NCBI GenBank assembly: GCA_035533815.1
Contig: DATLTB010000070.1
Location: 1-15,918 of the forward strand
Direction of reading: 5' to 3'
Source: JANWKA01 sp035533815
GTDB taxonomy: Bacteria > Bacteroidota > Bacteroidia > Chitinophagales > Chitinophagaceae
DNA length: 15,918 bases
A program made the position numbers and the translations under genes. The notes below the pieces were generated by a model. That model was not told the origin of the DNA and made no database searches. It worked only from the letters and a program-made list of their open reading frames with translations. This document shows positions 15,001-15,918 of this stretch, in pieces (the first letter of the stretch is position 1; each line of letters starts with the position of its first letter).

Positions 15001-15414
15001 CAGGAGAGGTTCAGCATTTACCAGCAGCTGGACAGCCTGCAGGAAGATGAACAGCTGGACAGCTATGCCCGGCAGCTGGAAGACCGGTTCGGGCCGCTGC
15101 CTGCTGCTACCAGGGATTTATTCCTCCTGATCCGTTGCCGCAAAATGGCGATAGCCCTGGGCTTTGAAAAACTGATCCTTAGGGAGGGAAACCTGCGTGG
15201 CTATTTCATTGCCAACCCCGATTCTCCCTTTTTTGAATCTGACCAGTTCCAAGACCTGCTTCACCATATACAGCATGGGATGAATAAAATACGATTAAAA
15301 CAAACGGGAAAAAATTTCTCACTGAATGTCAGTGATATACGCAGTGCCTCCGATATGGTACAGGTATTGGGAAGCTTATTTTCAGCGATCCGGGGCCGCC
15401 CGGCAAAGGCCTGA
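12034..15414 (+). CDS. mfd: Transcription-repair coupling factor Mfd
   Basis: DNA translocase that removes RNA polymerase stalled at lesions and recruits UvrA for nucleotide excision repair. From the start chosen it is 1126 residues, the normal length. In order: a UvrB-like N-terminal module (about 1-330); the RNA-polymerase-interacting CarD-like domain (about 438-500; LQPGDYITHIDHGVGLFSG at 439-457); superfamily 2 helicase domains with Walker A GDVGFGKT at 590-597, DEEQ at 691-694, LTATPIPRT at 716-724 and QLRGRVGRS at 860-868; the TRG motif region (RDLDIRGAGNMLG at 910-922); and a C-terminal domain. All ATPase motifs are intact. The frame is open back to 11797, but that extension has no family similarity, overlaps the divergent beta-propeller gene and would swallow the promoter element. 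Confidence 0.98.
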   Translation: MNLESLLKRYEEDHRISTLVDRITVPGPSQIHLRGLSGSMPALIGAALLRLSRANHLFILNNHEEAAYFQNDLESLTGAPDLFYFPDSFRKTGDFSTLNTSHVLLRTEAMLRFSGETVHKKVLVTYPEAVFEKVARSGSFAAHMIRIEKGAPLGLDRLLEKLVSFGFERTDFTYGPGQFAIRGGILDIYSYGNTKPYRIELNADDVDSIRVFDPETQLSERKLSEVTILPSLDAGVHTGQRESLLSTLPPNTVCWVQDMDYCRESFHQMSGKLKDFLSKSRAADEKEEEAGDVRIGDFEDWDSLACSLAERKLVRFTDRGSFADQTATLDFSSSPQPVFNRQFNLLISDLKQRTAQKYTHFIFAENTRQLERLRVIFEDLKAEIPFNPLGVTISRGFIDHDLKLVCYTDHEIFQRYHKYQVRQAYNKSRALTLKSLRELQPGDYITHIDHGVGLFSGLQKMEVNGHIQEAVRIVYKDQDLLYVNINSLHKISKYIGKEGTMPRISKLGTDTWEKLKEKTKNRVKDIARDLIRLYAARKARKGFAHSPDTYLQTELEASFLYEDTPDQSKSTSDVKTDMQSHSPMDRLVCGDVGFGKTEIAVRAAFKTVADDKQAAVLVPTTILAYQHFKTFEERLKDFPCSVDYLSRFKSASQKKEILQRLQEGKLDIIIGTHALLGKEVKFKDLGLLVIDEEQKFGVASKEKLKQLKVNVDTLTLTATPIPRTLQFSLMGARDLSIINTPPPNRQAIHTEIQTYDEDRIREAIYFEAERGGQTFFIHNRVNNLPEMAAIIRGLCPDLQVAYAHGKMEGDRLEETVLDFVSHKYDVLACTNIIESGVDIPNANTILINNAHHFGLSDLHQLRGRVGRSNKKAFCYLLAPPLSALPDDSRKRLQTLEQHSDLGSGFQIAMRDLDIRGAGNMLGAEQSGFIAEIGFDMYHKILDEAVRELRQTDFRGLFREEKANRQPFVKDCTIDTDLEILIPDSYVENIQERFSIYQQLDSLQEDEQLDSYARQLEDRFGPLPAATRDLFLLIRCRKMAIALGFEKLILREGNLRGYFIANPDSPFFESDQFQDLLHHIQHGMNKIRLKQTGKNFSLNVSDIRSASDMVQVLGSLFSAIRGRPAKA

Positions 15415-15551
15415 TAGCCAGCGTGGTACCGGGAATTTCTGATTTTACTTTTTTAGATACTGAAAATTATTTATATTCACTGCCCTAAATGAATCTGACC
15501 TGGACTTTAACCTGAAATGGCTATTTTAATGTTAACCTTAAAGCTCAGATT

Positions 15552-15918
15552 ATGATTAGTAGATTTACCTGCATTACCGGTTTATTGCTTTTTTTATTCA
15601 TCCGCGATTCCCGGGCCCAGGCTGCGGGCAATTTTACCATAGGTTCCCTTACTTATAATAGCATAGTGGGTTCAGGGGGGACGGGATCCATCACTAACCC
15701 TGCCAATATTGTAGATACTGATTCAAGTAATTTTGCCACCATCAGCGTGACCAACACCAACGATCAGTATGGGGCGGATGCCTTACTTAATGATCCCCCG
15801 GGGCAATATTTCGACTCGGTTTATTATGTCGGCTTTTATATTTCCAGTGTTAGCGATCCTATAGCCCTGGAAAGTGCGGTGACGCTGAATTCGGAGAACT
15901 ATACCACAAGCTATACTC
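15552..15918 (+). CDS. Secreted protein, N-terminal part only, function unknown
   Basis: The first 122 codons of a gene running off the window. The N-terminus is a clear signal peptide: MISRFTCITG, a hydrophobic core LLLFLFI, and a cleavage site after RAQA. The mature part is rich in Asn, Thr, Ser, Gly and aromatic residues with alternating beta-strand pattern (for example SITNPANIVDTDSSNFATIS, VYYVGFYISSV), typical of large surface-exposed beta-sandwich proteins of Bacteroidota that often end in a T9SS sorting domain. I cannot see the C-terminus to test this. It starts 137 nt after mfd; the gap holds only partial -7-like sequences. It has no stop within the window. Confidence 0.75.
   Translation, partial: MISRFTCITGLLLFLFIRDSRAQAAGNFTIGSLTYNSIVGSGGTGSITNPANIVDTDSSNFATISVTNTNDQYGADALLNDPPGQYFDSVYYVGFYISSVSDPIALESAVTLNSENYTTSYT

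Noticed and set aside
15390..15403. GC-rich hairpin CCGGG-GCCG-CCCGG at the end of mfd
   Set aside because: It lies inside the coding sequence and is not followed by a T-run; GC-rich codons explain it.
1..15918. CRISPR arrays, transposases, integrases, tRNA or rRNA genes, and defence systems
   Set aside because: No direct repeat array, no mobile-element protein and no structural RNA signature was found. The genes present are mainly core functions.

Overview
The window reads as chromosomal DNA of a member of the Bacteroidota, most likely of the Chitinophagales/Sphingobacteriales kind. The evidence is a C-terminal type IX secretion (T9SS) sorting domain on a large surface protein, an alpha2-type glycyl-tRNA synthetase, a Bacteroidota-style oligosaccharide flippase, weak Shine-Dalgarno sequences, and several exact matches to the Bacteroidota -7 promoter element TAnnTTTG just upstream of gene starts. 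Base composition is close to balanced. I see no rRNA, tRNA, CRISPR array, insertion sequence or phage gene.

Layout. Positions 1-3816 are all on the minus strand and read right to left: a small lipoprotein of unknown function, a seven-segment membrane protein, a histidine kinase with no input domain that overlaps it by 40 nt, a NarL/LuxR-type response regulator, and a Wzx/MATE-like polysaccharide flippase cut by the window edge. The kinase and regulator form a two-component system. The lipoprotein and membrane protein are plausible sensing partners, but this is inferred from position only. Positions 3817-4342 are mostly non-coding, with a possible 12-codon leader ORF and a doubtful basic 65-aa ORF.

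Positions 4343-8107 hold housekeeping genes on both strands, several concerned with translation quality: arfB ribosome-rescue hydrolase (-), dtd D-aminoacyl-tRNA deacylase (+), a class I SAM methyltransferase (-), a short MazG-like nucleotide pyrophosphohydrolase (+) and glycyl-tRNA synthetase (+). A ferredoxin-NADP-reductase-like flavoprotein (-, 8118-8834) converges on the synthetase gene with a 10-bp gap. Upstream of it on the same strand is a BNR/VPS10-type beta-propeller protein with a T9SS sorting tail (8889-11843).

That gene is divergent from mfd (12034-15414, +), the transcription-repair coupling factor, which appears complete. The window ends inside a secreted protein of unknown function (15552 onward, +).

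Most of the window is ordinary core genome. The points most worth a second look are the lipoprotein/7TM/kinase/regulator module, the very short or absent mRNA leaders predicted for glyQS and mfd, the TTG start predicted for the flippase, and the 3817-4342 intergenic region.
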